Shown: positions 45,288 to 55,606, counted from the stretch's first letter. The stretch: DNA of 64,000 bases from an uncultured Tateyamaria sp. (GCF_947503045.1 NZ_CANNCF010000006.1:1-64000), one strand, 5' to 3'. Numbers and translations: made by a program. Notes: a model not told the origin generated them from the letters alone.

Positions 45288-46487
45288 ATGTTCGGTCTCG
45301 ACAAAAAACACACCAATCTTCTGTTGCTGGTTGCCGCGCTGACGATGCTGGCCCCCTTCATCCTCAACCCCTTCCCCGAAGGGTCCGGCATGGCACAGTT
45401 CAATGCGGGCTACCCTGACCTGATGCAGCGGTTCGTGATCTTTGGCATCTTTGCCATCGGATTCAACATCCTGTTCGGTCTGACGGGCTACCTCTCCTTC
45501 GGGCACGCGGCCTTCCTCGGGGTCGGGTCCTATGCGGCGATGTGGATGATGAAGCTGCTGACCATGAACGTCATTCCCGCAATTGCCGTGTCCATCGTGG
45601 TGGCAGGCCTGTTCTCGCTGCTGGTGGGTTGGATTTCGCTGCGGCGCTCGGGCATCTACTTCTCGATCCTGACGCTGGCCTTTGCCCAGATGTCCTATGC
45701 GCTGGCCTATTCGGTGCTGACTCCGATCACGGGCGGCGAGACGGGCCTGCAGCCCAAATTGCAGGACCCGCGCATTCTGGACGGCGCGCTCGAGGCGGGT
45801 GCCTCGCCCCGCGCCAACCTCTTCGGGCTGGAAATGACGTCGAGCTTTGAGTGGTCGGTCGGGTCATGGCTGTTCACGTTCAACGTCGGCTACTACGTGG
45901 CGGCCGTTGCAATGCTGCTCAGCTTTTACATGGCGATCCGCATCTTTAATTCCCCCTTCGGGATGATGCTGCGGGCGATCAAGTCCAACCAGCAGCGGAT
46001 GAACTACACCGGCCTCAATTCCAAACCCTACACGCTGGCCGCCTTTGTGGTGTCGGGCATGTATGCGGGTCTGGCCGGTGGTCTGATGGTTGCGATGGAC
46101 ACCCAGGTCGGGGCCGAGCGGATGTTCTGGACCGCATCGGGCGAGGTCGTCCTGATGACCATCCTTGGCGGTGCAGGCACCCTGATCGGGCCAGTGCTGG
46201 GCGCGGGCATGATCAAGTACATGGAAAACATCATGTCCAAGATCAACGAAACCATCCTGCACCAGTGGTTCGCTTTCCTGCCTGATGGAATCGAGAACCT
46301 GCTGGTCGCGATGGTCTATCCGTTCATCGGCAAGGGCTGGCACCTGACGCTGGGGCTGATCTTCATGCTGGTCGTGATTTTCCTGCCCGGCGGGCTGGTC
46401 GAGGGCGGACAGCGCATTGCGCGCCTGTTCAAGCGCAAGAAACCCAGTTCGGACACGCCGGACGGCAAAACCACACCTGCGGAATAA
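45288..46487 (+). CDS. Branched-chain-type ABC transporter permease (LivM-like)
   Basis: 399 residues. LivM landmarks: [40 protein letters not shown] and [20 protein letters not shown]. Pairs with the LivH-like protein to form the membrane channel. Ends six bases before the first ATPase's upstream GTG. Confidence 0.9.
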   Translation: MFGLDKKHTNLLLLVAALTMLAPFILNPFPEGSGMAQFNAGYPDLMQRFVIFGIFAIGFNILFGLTGYLSFGHAAFLGVGSYAAMWMMKLLTMNVIPAIAVSIVVAGLFSLLVGWISLRRSGIYFSILTLAFAQMSYALAYSVLTPITGGETGLQPKLQDPRILDGALEAGASPRANLFGLEMTSSFEWSVGSWLFTFNVGYYVAAVAMLLSFYMAIRIFNSPFGMMLRAIKSNQQRMNYTGLNSKPYTLAAFVVSGMYAGLAGGLMVAMDTQVGAERMFWTASGEVVLMTILGGAGTLIGPVLGAGMIKYMENIMSKINETILHQWFAFLPDGIENLLVAMVYPFIGKGWHLTLGLIFMLVVIFLPGGLVEGGQRIARLFKRKKPSSDTPDGKTTPAE

Positions 46488-46499
46488 GGGAGAGTGACG

Positions 46500-47264
46500 A
46501 TGGGAATTCTCGAAGTCAAAAACGTAGGCAAGCGGTTCGGCGGTCTTCAGGCACTGGGTGACGTGAACCTGAGCGTGGCTGAAAACACCGTCCACGCGAT
46601 CATCGGTCCCAACGGGGCGGGCAAATCGACGCTGCTGAACGTGCTGGTGGGCAAGCTGATCCCCGATACCGGGTCGGTCATGTTCGACGGCAAATCGGTG
46701 CTGGGGCGCAAACCTTACGAGATCAACCAGATGGGCATCAGCCGCGTGTTCCAGACGCCCGAAATCTTCGGTGATCTGAGCGTGCTGGAAAACATGCTGA
46801 TCCCCTGCTTTGCCAAGCGCGACGGAGCCTTCACCCCCAACGCCTTCATCGACATGTTCAGGGATCGCGAGATCGTTGAACGGGCCGAGCAGATGCTGGA
46901 AGAGATGAACATGGCCGATGCGCGCAACGACAACGCCGCCACGATGTCGCGCGGCAACAAGCGCCGGCTCGAGATCGGGATGTGTCTGGCGCAGGAACCA
47001 CGCCTGTTGTTGCTGGATGAACCCACGGCCGGGATGGCGCGCGCGGACACCAACAACACGATCGACCTGCTTAAACAGATCAAGGACGAACGCGACATCA
47101 CCATCGCCATCATCGAACATGACATGCATGTGGTGTTCTCGCTGGCTGAACGGATCACGGTGCTGGCGCAAGGCACGCCGCTGGTCGAAGACACGCCGGA
47201 CAAGATCAAGGGCCACCCCAAGGTGCGCGAAGCCTATCTGGGTGAGTCACAGGACGCAGCATGA
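46500..47264 (+). CDS. Branched-chain-type ABC transporter ATPase (LivG-like)
   Basis: 254 residues: Walker A GPNGAGKST, signature MSRGNKRRLEIGMCL (an RG in place of the usual GG), Walker B LLLLDEPTAGMA, switch His in IIEHDMHVV. ATG 46500 with AAGGGAGAG upstream. The LivG-type long loop between Walker A and signature is present. Confidence 0.9.
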   Translation: MGILEVKNVGKRFGGLQALGDVNLSVAENTVHAIIGPNGAGKSTLLNVLVGKLIPDTGSVMFDGKSVLGRKPYEINQMGISRVFQTPEIFGDLSVLENMLIPCFAKRDGAFTPNAFIDMFRDREIVERAEQMLEEMNMADARNDNAATMSRGNKRRLEIGMCLAQEPRLLLLDEPTAGMARADTNNTIDLLKQIKDERDITIAIIEHDMHVVFSLAERITVLAQGTPLVEDTPDKIKGHPKVREAYLGESQDAA

Positions 47265-47299
47265 GGCGGGGCCAATGCCCCCCTACTCAACATCCCGAC

Positions 47300-47322
47300 G
47301 TAGGATGGGCAATCTGCCCATC
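47300..47322. repeat. Hairpin spacer 2 in the liv operon
   Basis: GATGGGCA and TGCCCATC flank ATC (47304-47322). Compared with spacer 1 read in reverse, the G-C pair near the base is A-T here, a matched double change that keeps the stem. It lies between the two ATPase genes. Confidence 0.7.
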
Positions 47323-47349
47323 ATCCGGGACAAAAATGAGGACTGACAG

Positions 47350-48105
47350 ATGAACGTCAAACCCGACTTTTCCAAAGGCGTCAGCCACGCCCAGACCGCC
47401 CCCGCCTTTCTCAGCGTCTGGGACATGCACGCCTATTACGGCGAAAGCTATATTGTGCAGGGCATCTCCTTTAACGTGCACGAGGGCGAAATCCTCGCCC
47501 TTCTGGGACGCAACGGCGCGGGCAAGACGTCGACCCTGCGATCCATCGCACGTATCGGTGATCCGGAGGTCACGCACGGCGAGATCTGGCTGGATCACCA
47601 GCCCCTGCACAAGATGAGCAGCCATGAGGCCAGCCAGGCTGGCCTTGGCCTTGTGCCCGAGGACCGGCGTATCATCCCCGGCCTCACGGTCGAAGAGAAC
47701 CTGAAACTGGCCCAGATCGCCCCGCCCATCGGCTGGTCGATCGAGCGGCTTTATGACCTGTTCCCGCGTCTGGGCGAGCGGCGCGCGCAGGAAGGCACGA
47801 CGCTGTCGGGTGGCGAGCAACAAATGCTGGCCATCGCCCGCGCATTGGCACGCGACATCAAGGTGCTGTTGCTGGATGAACCCTATGAGGGCCTCGCGCC
47901 GGTGATCGTGGACGAGATCGAAAAGACGCTCTCGATCATCAAGGAACAGGGGATCACGACCATCCTCGTCGAACAAAACGCCGTGCGCGCGCTGCAACTT
48001 GCGGATCGGGCGGTGATTCTCGACACTGGCGGCATCGTCTTTGATGGCACCGCCTCGGAAGTGCTGGAAAACGAGGAATTGCGGGCCGAATACCTCGCCA
48101 TCTGA
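47350..48105 (+). CDS. Branched-chain-type ABC transporter ATPase (LivF-like)
   Basis: 251 residues: Walker A GRNGAGKTS, signature LSGGEQQMLAIARA, Walker B VLLLDEPYEGLAP, and LVEQNAVRAL in the switch region. A 20-residue N-terminal extension precedes the ATPase core. Last gene of the operon, followed by a terminator. Confidence 0.9.
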   Translation: MNVKPDFSKGVSHAQTAPAFLSVWDMHAYYGESYIVQGISFNVHEGEILALLGRNGAGKTSTLRSIARIGDPEVTHGEIWLDHQPLHKMSSHEASQAGLGLVPEDRRIIPGLTVEENLKLAQIAPPIGWSIERLYDLFPRLGERRAQEGTTLSGGEQQMLAIARALARDIKVLLLDEPYEGLAPVIVDEIEKTLSIIKEQGITTILVEQNAVRALQLADRAVILDTGGIVFDGTASEVLENEELRAEYLAI

Positions 48106-48140
48106 GGCCTCCCCGAAACACCGCACGCATCCCAAATCAC

Positions 48141-48168
48141 AGGGCGGAGCCACCGGTTCCGCCCTTTT
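48141..48168 (+). terminator. Rho-independent terminator after the first liv operon
   Basis: AGGGCGGA and TCCGCCCT form an 8-base-pair stem around a 9-base loop, followed by TTTCATT. Confidence 0.75.
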
Positions 48169-48339
48169 CATTCATCGCCCGCGGCTGCCAATTCCAACCC
48201 AACCGCTGCGTCATCCCGCGCACGGGATGCCCTCACGTCACCAAGGGCGCTTTCCACCGCCCTCTTGGCCCGTTATAAGCGGTGCGATGCAGTGGCGTCG
48301 GGGTACATCGTCGCCGATGTCAAAGGGTTGAGGACAAGA

Positions 48340-48834
48340 ATGAGCAACAAGAACCAGGACGCGGACGTCGCATTCATCCAGGCGTTGGCAGAACTGCTGC
48401 GCGAAAACGATCTGACCGAACTTCAGGTCAAACGGGACTATGGGGCAGATGACAGCCTGAACGTGCGTGTCTCGCGCCATATTGGCCAGGCAGTGGCCGT
48501 GCAGGCTGCCCCTGCGCCCGTGGCCGCCCCCGCAAACGCCCCGGCGCAAGCGCCTGCAGCCCCTGCTGCCCCACCAGCCGCCGCTGATCCGGCAGACGAT
48601 CCGGGCGCTGTGCCCTCACCCATGGTTGGCACCGTCTACATGCAGGCCGAACCGGGCGCGCCCGCCTTCATCAAGGTCGGGCAAGAGGTCTCTGAAGGTG
48701 ACACATTGCTGATCGTCGAGGCGATGAAGACCATGAACCACATCCCTGCCCCGCGCTCCGGCACCGTCAAACGCATCCTTGTTGACGATGGGGCTGCGGT
48801 CGAATTTGGCGCGCCTCTGGTCATCCTCGAATAA
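48340..48834 (+). CDS. accB: Acetyl-CoA carboxylase biotin carboxyl carrier protein
   Basis: 164 residues from ATG 48340 (GAGGA upstream). N-terminal helical part ([20 protein letters not shown]), an Ala/Pro-rich linker (about residues 60-90), and a biotinyl domain with the modified Lys in EAMKTMNHI (the family usually has EAMKMMN). It carries CO2 between AccC and the transferase. Directly upstream of accC. Confidence 0.95.
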   Translation: MSNKNQDADVAFIQALAELLRENDLTELQVKRDYGADDSLNVRVSRHIGQAVAVQAAPAPVAAPANAPAQAPAAPAAPPAAADPADDPGAVPSPMVGTVYMQAEPGAPAFIKVGQEVSEGDTLLIVEAMKTMNHIPAPRSGTVKRILVDDGAAVEFGAPLVILE

Positions 48835-48846
48835 GGAGGACCTTTC

Positions 48847-50193
48847 ATGTTCAACAAAATCCTGATTGCCAACCGCGGCGAGATCGCGTTGCGCGTCGTG
48901 CGCGCGGCCCGCGAAATGGGCATCGCATCGGTTGCGGTGCATTCCACCGCGGATGCGGATGCCATGCATGTGCGTATGGCCGACGAATCTGTCTGCATTG
49001 GTCCGCCCTCCTCAGCACAATCCTACCTGTCATTCCCGGCCATCATCTCGGCCTGCGAAATCACCGGGGCCGAGGCGATCCACCCCGGCTACGGGTTCCT
49101 GTCCGAAAACGCCCAATTTGTGCAGATCGTCGAGGATCACGGGCTGACATTTATCGGCCCGACCGCCGAACATATCCGCGTTATGGGTGACAAGATCACT
49201 GCCAAGGACACGATGAAGGCGCTTGGCGTGCCCTGCGTGCCCGGCTCGGATGGCGGTGTGGCCACACTGGACGAGGCCAAAAAGCTCGGCGAGGAAATGG
49301 GCTATCCCGTCATCATCAAGGCCACGGCAGGCGGCGGTGGGCGCGGTATGAAAGTCGCGCAGAATGCCGGCGAGATGGAACGTGCCTTCATGACCGCGCG
49401 CTCGGAATCCAAGGCCGCATTCGGCAATGACGAAGTCTATATCGAGAAATACCTGACCACCCCACGCCATATCGAGGTGCAGGTGTTTGGCGATGGCAAG
49501 GGCCGCGCCGTGCATCTGGGTGAACGCGACTGTTCGCTGCAACGGCGTCACCAGAAGGTGTTCGAAGAAGCCCCCGGCCCCGCGATCAGCGCCGAAGAGC
49601 GGGCCGCCATCGGCAAGGTCTGTGCCGATGCCGTCGCCAAGATCAACTATATCGGCGCGGGCACCATCGAGTTCCTCTATGAAAAGGGCGAGTTTTTCTT
49701 CATCGAGATGAACACGCGCCTGCAGGTCGAACATCCGGTGACCGAGGCCATCTTTGGCGTCGATCTGGTGCGCGAGCAGATCCGGGTCGCCTCCGGGATG
49801 GACATGACCTTCCAGCAGGAAGACCTGCAGATCAACGGCCACTCGATCGAGGTGCGGTTGAACGCGGAAAAGCTGCCCAATTTCTCGCCCTCGCCCGGTC
49901 GGATCACGCAATACCACGCCCCCGGCGGCCTTGGCGTGCGGATGGATTCCGCATTGTATGACGGCTATGCGATCCCGCCCTATTATGACAGCCTGATCGG
50001 CAAGCTGATCGTGCATGGGCGCGACCGACCCGAGGCGCTGGCCCGGCTCAACCGCGCGCTTGGCGAATTGATCATCGACGGCGTGGATACAACCATTCCG
50101 CTGTTTCACGAATTGCTGGCTGAAGGCGACATTCACAGCGGTGATTACAACATCCACTGGCTGGAACACTGGCTGGAAACCCATATGGGCTAG
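48847..50193 (+). CDS. accC: Acetyl-CoA carboxylase biotin carboxylase subunit
   Basis: 448 residues, the ATP-grasp enzyme that carboxylates biotin on AccB. Marks: FNKILIANRGEIALRVVRAA, HPGYGFLSENAQFVQI, KATAGGGGRGMKV and EMNTRLQVEHPVTE. AAGGAGG upstream. Length is that of bacterial AccC. Confidence 0.97.
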   Translation: MFNKILIANRGEIALRVVRAAREMGIASVAVHSTADADAMHVRMADESVCIGPPSSAQSYLSFPAIISACEITGAEAIHPGYGFLSENAQFVQIVEDHGLTFIGPTAEHIRVMGDKITAKDTMKALGVPCVPGSDGGVATLDEAKKLGEEMGYPVIIKATAGGGGRGMKVAQNAGEMERAFMTARSESKAAFGNDEVYIEKYLTTPRHIEVQVFGDGKGRAVHLGERDCSLQRRHQKVFEEAPGPAISAEERAAIGKVCADAVAKINYIGAGTIEFLYEKGEFFFIEMNTRLQVEHPVTEAIFGVDLVREQIRVASGMDMTFQQEDLQINGHSIEVRLNAEKLPNFSPSPGRITQYHAPGGLGVRMDSALYDGYAIPPYYDSLIGKLIVHGRDRPEALARLNRALGELIIDGVDTTIPLFHELLAEGDIHSGDYNIHWLEHWLETHMG

Positions 50194-50274
50194 GCGGTGC
50201 GCGGGGGTTGGTTCCCTCGCCCACGCCCCCTATCATCGCGCCCATTGGCAGCGAATTAGCAATCACGAGGGGCC

Positions 50275-50916
50275 ATGACGGACAGCGCGTTAACGCCTGA
50301 CCTGTTGTTGCACGGATATGCCTCCGGCATTTTTCCGATGGCCGAGTCGCGCGATGATCCGGATATTTTCTGGGTCGACCCGCGCCTGCGCGGCGTGTTG
50401 CCGCTGGACGGGCTGCACATCTCGCGCTCGCTTGCGCGGGCGATGCGCCGCAGCAGCTGGACGGTGCGGCTGGACAGCGATTTTGCCGGGGTGGTCGATG
50501 GCTGTGCCGACCGGTCCGACACCTGGATCAATGCGGAAATCTATATGCTTTACGGCGACCTGCATCGCAGCGGTCATGCCCATTCCGTAGAAATATGGGA
50601 TGAAAACCAACTGGTTGGCGGTGTTTATGGTGTCACACTGGGGGCTGCGTTCTTTGGGGAAAGCATGTTTTCGCGTGCTACCAATGCCTCGAAAATGGCG
50701 TTGGCGGCGGCCGTGGATCATCTGCGCCAGACCGGATTCGTGCTGTTTGATACGCAGTTCATCACGCCACATCTGGCAAGCCTTGGCGCGATTGAGATCA
50801 CCCGCGCCGCCTATCGCCGCCATCTGGCCGAAGCGCTGGACGGCGAAGGACGCTTTGGCAGCGTCGCGCCGGGCAGCCTTCAGGACGTGGTGCAGCGCAT
50901 GACCCAGACGTCATAG
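50275..50916 (+). CDS. aat: Leucyl/phenylalanyl-tRNA-protein transferase
   Basis: 213 residues. Adds Leu or Phe to N-terminal Lys/Arg of proteins, marking them for ClpAP. Family marks: LLHGYASGIFPMAESRDD, FWVDPRLRGVLPLDGLHIS, LVGGVYGVTLGAAFFGESMF and FDTQFITPHLASLGA. Its last 37 bases overlap the end of the DUF2155 gene on the other strand. Confidence 0.95.
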   Translation: MTDSALTPDLLLHGYASGIFPMAESRDDPDIFWVDPRLRGVLPLDGLHISRSLARAMRRSSWTVRLDSDFAGVVDGCADRSDTWINAEIYMLYGDLHRSGHAHSVEIWDENQLVGGVYGVTLGAAFFGESMFSRATNASKMALAAAVDHLRQTGFVLFDTQFITPHLASLGAIEITRAAYRRHLAEALDGEGRFGSVAPGSLQDVVQRMTQTS

Positions 50917-51242
50917 CGCGCATGTTCCATCGCACTCAGCGCCGGGGCCGAGGCGATCATCCAGCCGGAAAACACCACACCTTCGCGGCCCGTTTCGGTG
51001 ATCTGCAACCCGGCATAGGCATTGCCTGACGGGTTGCCCGCCGGATAGCGGCATTCGGTCAGGGTGATACTGAGGCGGTCAAACTGCACGGTGCGCCCTG
51101 CAGGCAGTTCGATGTCGACCACGTTGCCACTGATCTTGTCGAGCCCGCGCAGCACGGCGCCCGTGGCGGTTTCGGTTTCCTGCTGGGCCGCGACACCGCC
51201 TGCCAGCAGCAGCGCGATGACGGCTGCAAAACGCGCGATCAT
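50880..51242 (-). CDS. DUF2155 exported protein
   Basis: 120 residues with a signal peptide (MIARFAAVIALLLAGGVAAQ) and the DUF2155 core (GAVLRGLDKISGNVVDIELP, CRYPAGNPSGNAYAGLQI, FSGWMIASAPALSAMEHARY). Two conserved cysteines could form a disulphide. In alphaproteobacteria it is usually found with NDUFA12-like and Mla genes, as here. Overlaps the gene upstream (ATGA) and aat at its end. Confidence 0.88.
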   Translation of the reverse strand: MIARFAAVIALLLAGGVAAQQETETATGAVLRGLDKISGNVVDIELPAGRTVQFDRLSITLTECRYPAGNPSGNAYAGLQITETGREGVVFSGWMIASAPALSAMEHARYDVWVMRCTTS

Positions 51243-51691
51243 TGCCCCTCTCCGCCCGACACGAACTTGAGCAACAGCGAAATCAGACTGACCGCCCCTT
51301 GGGTGTCGGTGATCTCGTCCCCGGGCGCGAAGTAGAACGGCGAGCCACCGGGCACGATTTCAACGAAATTGCCGCCCAGCAGGCCTTCGGAACTGATGAT
51401 GATGGCGCTGTCGTCGGGCACTTGGGTCGCACTGCGCAACGTCACGATGGTGTCGGCGCGGTAGGTGTCGGGGTTCAGGTCGACATCTGTGACGGTGCCG
51501 ATCTTGACCCCGGCAAGGCGCACATCGGTGCCGACATTCACGCCCTCAAGACTGCGAAAGCTGGCGGCAAGGGGGTATGTGTCGCTGCCCGTGCTGCCAA
51601 GACCGGCCACTTGCGCGCCGTAGACGGCAAACCCGATGGCCGCCGCGAGAACGACGCCGCCAACAAGGACTTCGGTGGTGTTTTCTGCCAT
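51239..51691 (-). CDS. MlaD-like lipid-binding protein
   Basis: 150 residues: a single N-terminal membrane helix (VLVGGVVLAAAIGFAVYG) then an MCE domain (YPLAASFRSLEGVNVGTDVR, LAGVKIGTVTDVDL, SEGLLGGNFVEIVPGG). MlaD forms a hexamer on the inner membrane that passes phospholipids for outer-membrane lipid asymmetry. The rest of the mla operon is not adjacent. Confidence 0.9.
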   Translation of the reverse strand: MAENTTEVLVGGVVLAAAIGFAVYGAQVAGLGSTGSDTYPLAASFRSLEGVNVGTDVRLAGVKIGTVTDVDLNPDTYRADTIVTLRSATQVPDDSAIIISSEGLLGGNFVEIVPGGSPFYFAPGDEITDTQGAVSLISLLLKFVSGGEGQ

Positions 51692-51704
51692 GGGTTGGCC
51701 TGAC

Positions 51705-52088
51705 TTACTCGGGCGTCCAGGCTTCGTAATCGGCCCGGTCCGCAGGTTGTGCACGCCGGATCGAGCCCGCAGGCGCATAGGCCATCGCCGTCCCGGTCAA
51801 GTTGGGCTGATGCGGTTTTTCCCAGTCCTTGCGCTTGAGCGGCTTGTCGGTGGGCGGTTCGTCCCATGTCCGGTGCAGCCAGCCATGCCATTCGGGATCA
51901 ACGCGGCTTGCCTCGGCCTCACCGTTGAAGATGACCCAGCGTTTGCTGTCATCGGCGTTCTTGTAGAACACGTTGCCCTGCGCGTCGTCACCAACCTTGA
52001 TGCCTTTGCGCCACGTGAACAATTGCGTGTTCAGCGTCTGGCCGTCCCACCAAGTCACAGCCCGGAATAATGTGTTCAGAATGCCCAT
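51705..52088 (-). CDS. NDUFA12-family NADH:ubiquinone oxidoreductase subunit
   Basis: 127 residues matching the accessory complex I subunit found in alphaproteobacteria and mitochondria: [40 protein letters not shown] and [20 protein letters not shown] 52088 with GGAGG seven bases upstream. 13 bases before the mlaD-like gene. Confidence 0.93.
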   Translation of the reverse strand: MGILNTLFRAVTWWDGQTLNTQLFTWRKGIKVGDDAQGNVFYKNADDSKRWVIFNGEAEASRVDPEWHGWLHRTWDEPPTDKPLKRKDWEKPHQPNLTGTAMAYAPAGSIRRAQPADRADYEAWTPE

Positions 52089-52156
52089 TGTCTGCCTCCG
52101 ATGGTTGCACTCGTCTATGCCGCATTGCCGCGCTGGCGTCCAGAGGACACAGCACC

Positions 52157-52519
52157 TCAGGTGGGCAGAACCGCCGTCACTTCGATCTCGATACGGTCTT
52201 CGGGCGTGATCAGCCCGCATTCTATCATCGTCGCCGCAGGCGGGTTGTCGCCAAAGGCCGCGCGCAGCATCGGCCAGCAGGGCGGAAATTCACGGCGATC
52301 CGGCAGCATGTAGGTGACGCGCACCACATGGGCAAAGTCCGTGCCCGCCTCGGTCAGCGCCTTGCCGATGATGTCCAGAGCAGACGCGCACTGTTCCAGG
52401 GCCGTCGTGCCATGCCCGACGGTGCCCGCCACATGGACCCAGCCATTTGCGACAACAGCACGGCAATAGCCGATCTGGGGTTCGAATTCTCCGCCGGAGT
52501 GGATGCGTGTGATGGCCAT
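52157..52519 (-). CDS. RidA-family protein
   Basis: 120 residues of the RidA/YjgF/UK114 group. Typical regions: [49 protein letters not shown] and [20 protein letters not shown]. The canonical RidA deaminase has a conserved Arg at the position of the last segment (IEIEVTAV); here it is not obvious, so enamine deaminase activity is uncertain. Confidence 0.88.
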   Translation of the reverse strand: MAITRIHSGGEFEPQIGYCRAVVANGWVHVAGTVGHGTTALEQCASALDIIGKALTEAGTDFAHVVRVTYMLPDRREFPPCWPMLRAAFGDNPPAATMIECGLITPEDRIEIEVTAVLPT

Positions 52520-52602
52520 GGGCGCGGCTCCTTGGTTTGCAATGTCCTGCGCGTATCGGGCACAGGTGCATGGCAAAGGTCAATCACCCAAGGCAGGGAC
52601 GG

Positions 52603-53049
52603 TCACACGTGCTTTGACAGGTTGTCCAGCGCATGGGTCCAGCCGCCTTCGAATTCGCCCATCATCTCGGCACCGGCAAAGTTGACGATCTGAATGTGTG
52701 CTTTCATCGCCGTCCCAGCGCCATCGGGCGACAACTCGAAGGTGGCAAGGCTGCAGCCCAGCGTTTCGCCCTCGGCAGACAGGGTTTCGGCATAGATCAG
52801 GCGCGCAGGCGCTTCCATGACGATCCAGTCGGTGGTGACGTCTACATAAGGGTTGTCGCGTGGGCCACAACGTGACGTTTCGCGCACGCCCGGTGCGGCC
52901 TCGGGCTGATCCGCGATGATCACGACGGTATCGACATCCGGCGATCCCCACGCCATGCGGTCCGCCGGGCTGGTCAGGGCCGCAAACACACGCGCTGGAT
53001 CAGCGCCGAGTGTGCGGGTGAATTCGAGGGTGCCAAGCTGGGTTGTCAT
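52603..53049 (-). CDS. SRPBCC/AHSA1-domain protein
   Basis: 148 residues of the START-like AHSA1 fold (LEFTRTLGADPARVFAALTS, PARLIYAETLSAEGE, GWTHALDNLSKHV). Pairing with an ArsR regulator by ATGA overlap is a very common arrangement for this family. Ligand unknown. Confidence 0.88.
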   Translation of the reverse strand: MTTQLGTLEFTRTLGADPARVFAALTSPADRMAWGSPDVDTVVIIADQPEAAPGVRETSRCGPRDNPYVDVTTDWIVMEAPARLIYAETLSAEGETLGCSLATFELSPDGAGTAMKAHIQIVNFAGAEMMGEFEGGWTHALDNLSKHV

Positions 53050-53390
53050 ATCTTTTTCTCCTGTTCCACGGCGTCCAAATGCGCCGAAAGCCGATCCAGT
53101 GCCCCGCCCCACCGTTTCGCCTCCTGGGCAAGCCAGTCTTGTGCAGGTGCGAGGGCATTGGCGTGCAAATGGCAGGTCCGGACCCGGCCTGATTTGTGCG
53201 TCGCGATAACCCCTGCCCGTTCCAGCTTGTCGATGTGCTTGAGAAAACTGGGCAGGGCCATGTCATGGGTTTCGGCCAAGTGCGACACGGCGCGCGGCCC
53301 GGCGCTGAGCGCTGTGATCACCGCGCGCCGCGTTGGGTCGGCAAGAGCTGCAAACAAGGGGGATAAGTCATCGTGAATTTGATTAGCCAT
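53046..53390 (-). CDS. ArsR-family transcriptional regulator
   Basis: 114 residues with a winged helix (PLFAALADPTRRAVITALSA, VSHLAETHDMALPSFLKHID, KSGRVRTCHL). No metal-binding ELCVC motif, so not a metal sensor of the ArsR type. Overlaps the AHSA1 gene, which it probably co-regulates. Confidence 0.9.
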   Translation of the reverse strand: MANQIHDDLSPLFAALADPTRRAVITALSAGPRAVSHLAETHDMALPSFLKHIDKLERAGVIATHKSGRVRTCHLHANALAPAQDWLAQEAKRWGGALDRLSAHLDAVEQEKKI

Positions 53391-53462
53391 ATGGCTAACT
53401 ATTACAGGAAGACTGCTCAGGCAATTAAAAACTAACCCAAGTGGCTAAGTTTTTTCATTTGG

Positions 53463-53488
53463 CAAAAGAAAAGCAGGCCGAAGCCTGC
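53463..53488 (-). terminator. Rho-independent terminator of clpX
   Basis: On the minus strand GCAGGC-TTCG-GCCTGC forms a 6-base-pair stem with a stable UUCG-type tetraloop, followed by TTTTCTTTT. It lies 28 bases after the clpX stop. Confidence 0.88.
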
Positions 53489-53516
53489 GTTTCCTCATAA
53501 ATTCAATGGGCTAGGT

Positions 53517-54782
53517 TCAGCCCGCCGTTGCCGGCTCTTTCTCTGCGTCGCCGTGGATCATCAGCGGCGCCGCGTCCGAGGTCACCGCCTCTTCATTCAC
53601 CACCACTTCGGACACCGAATCCATGCCCGGCAGATCGAACATCGTATCCAGCAGGATATCTTCGAGGATTGAGCGCAGGCCACGCGCGCCAGTCTTGCGC
53701 TCGATCGCGCGTTTGGCGATCGCCGTCAGAGCATCCTCTGTGAAGGTCAGTTGCGTGTCCTCAAGCTCGAACAGGCGCTGGTATTGTTTGACCAGTGCAT
53801 TCTTGGGCTGGGTCAGGATTGTGACCAAAGCGTCCTCGTCCAGATCCTCAAGGGTGGCCAGAACGGGCAAACGGCCCACGAATTCAGGGATCAGGCCGAA
53901 TTTCAGCAGGTCCTCTGGCTCAAGCTCGGTGAAAATCTCACCCACGCCGCGTGCATCGTTGTCGCGCACGTCCGCGCCAAAGCCCATGGCCGAGCCCTTG
54001 CCGCGCTGCGCGATGATCTTGTCGAGACCCGCAAAAGCACCGCCGCAGATGAACAGAATATTCGTCGTATCCACTTGCAGGAATTCCTGCTGCGGATGCT
54101 TGCGCCCGCCTTGTGGGGGAACGGAAGCCACCGTGCCTTCCATCAGTTTCAGCAAGGCTTGCTGCACGCCCTCGCCCGAGACGTCGCGGGTGATGGACGG
54201 GTTTTCGGACTTGCGGGTGATCTTGTCGACCTCGTCGATGTAGACGATGCCGCGTTGGGCGCGCTCGACGTTATACTCGGACGATTGCAGCAGTTTGAGA
54301 ATGATGTTCTCGACATCTTCCCCGACATAGCCCGCTTCGGTCAGCGTGGTCGCATCGGCCATGGTGAAGGGCACATCCAGAATGCGCGCCAGCGTTTGGG
54401 CCAGCAGCGTCTTGCCGCACCCCGTCGGGCCGATCAGCAGGATGTTGGATTTCGCCAGTTCGATGTCACCGCCCTTCTGGGCGTGGTTGAGGCGTTTGTA
54501 ATGGTTGTGCACGGCAACGGACAACACGCGTTTGGCGGTCGCCTGCCCGATCACGTAGTCATCCAGCACACCGCAAATGTCGCGCGGGGTTGGCACACCG
54601 TCGGTGGACTTGAGGCCGGACGCCTTGGTTTCCTCACGGATGATGTCCATGCACAGCTCGACGCATTCGTCACAGATGAACACCGTGGGACCTGCAATCA
54701 GCTTGCGCACCTCATGCTGGCTCTTGCCGCAAAAGCTACAATATAGGGTGTTTTTGCTGTCGCCGCCCGAATTCGTGGCCAT
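53517..54782 (-). CDS. clpX: ATP-dependent Clp protease ATP-binding subunit ClpX
   Basis: 421 residues. N-terminal four-Cys zinc domain (YCSFCGKSQ and ICDECVELC), Walker A GPTGCGKT, Walker [10 protein letters not shown], and the pore and IGF-type loop regions. It unfolds substrates and feeds them to ClpP, encoded upstream at 54968. The 185-base gap may hold its own promoter. Confidence 0.97.
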   Translation of the reverse strand: MATNSGGDSKNTLYCSFCGKSQHEVRKLIAGPTVFICDECVELCMDIIREETKASGLKSTDGVPTPRDICGVLDDYVIGQATAKRVLSVAVHNHYKRLNHAQKGGDIELAKSNILLIGPTGCGKTLLAQTLARILDVPFTMADATTLTEAGYVGEDVENIILKLLQSSEYNVERAQRGIVYIDEVDKITRKSENPSITRDVSGEGVQQALLKLMEGTVASVPPQGGRKHPQQEFLQVDTTNILFICGGAFAGLDKIIAQRGKGSAMGFGADVRDNDARGVGEIFTELEPEDLLKFGLIPEFVGRLPVLATLEDLDEDALVTILTQPKNALVKQYQRLFELEDTQLTFTEDALTAIAKRAIERKTGARGLRSILEDILLDTMFDLPGMDSVSEVVVNEEAVTSDAAPLMIHGDAEKEPATAG

Positions 54783-54967
54783 GTTGCGTCCTTCCCGGCA
54801 GATGCCGCAATCGTTAGAAACCGGGCCGAACCCCGGAAAGCGCCCCCGCTGTGGCTAGCTTAAGCCAGCCCTGCGGGGTCCACAATCGTCTTTTTCCCTG
54901 ATGCAGGCCTGCACGCGCATCAATTTTCCGCGCGTGCCCAAGACCTGATCGCCCGGCACCACAGCCG

Positions 54968-55606
54968 TTAACTGTCTTCTTCATCCTTGGTGCGGTTGGC
55001 GACAATCTCGTCGATATGACCCCAATCCTTGGCCTCGTCCGGGGTCATCCAGGTGTCGCGATCAAGCGCCTTTTGCACCGCTTCATAATCCTGGCCGGAG
55101 TGTTTGACATAAAGCTGGTACATCCGCTCGCGGGTCCGCTCGATGTGACGGGCCGAGATCAGGATGTCCGCGGCCATGCCTTGCGAGCCACCCGAGGGCT
55201 GGTGCACCATCACTTCGGCATTGGGCAGGGCAAAGCGCATGCCCGGCTCGCCCCCGATGGAAATCACCGATCCCATGGACGCCGCCATGCCGCAAATCAG
55301 CGTAGAGACCTTGGGTTTGATGTATTGCATCGTGTCATAGATCGCCAAACCGGCCGTGACCTCGCCACCGGGCGAATTTACATACATGCTGATTTCCTTG
55401 GACGGGTTTTCCGCCTCGAGGTGCAACAGCTGCGCCACGACAAGGTGGCTCATCCCCGAGTGGATCGGACCATTGATGAAAATGATCCGCTCTTTCAGCA
55501 GGCGGGAGAAGATATCATAGGCCCGTTCGCCCCGGCTGGTCTGTTCAACGACCATTGGCACAAGGTTGTTGGAAATATGGGCGTAGTGTTCGATGGGATC
55601 GCGCAT
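54968..55606 (-). CDS. clpP: ATP-dependent Clp protease proteolytic subunit ClpP
   Basis: 212 residues. Catalytic Ser in GMAASMGS, His in VMVHQPSGG and Asp in [16 protein letters not shown] region followed by [15 protein letters not shown]. First of the clpP-clpX pair. Confidence 0.97.
   Translation of the reverse strand: MRDPIEHYAHISNNLVPMVVEQTSRGERAYDIFSRLLKERIIFINGPIHSGMSHLVVAQLLHLEAENPSKEISMYVNSPGGEVTAGLAIYDTMQYIKPKVSTLICGMAASMGSVISIGGEPGMRFALPNAEVMVHQPSGGSQGMAADILISARHIERTRERMYQLYVKHSGQDYEAVQKALDRDTWMTPDEAKDWGHIDEIVANRTKDEEDS

Noticed and set aside
45864-47216. A 450-codon minus-strand open frame across the LivM and LivG genes
   Set aside because: Antisense to two clear transporter genes; the translation is a GC-skew artefact.
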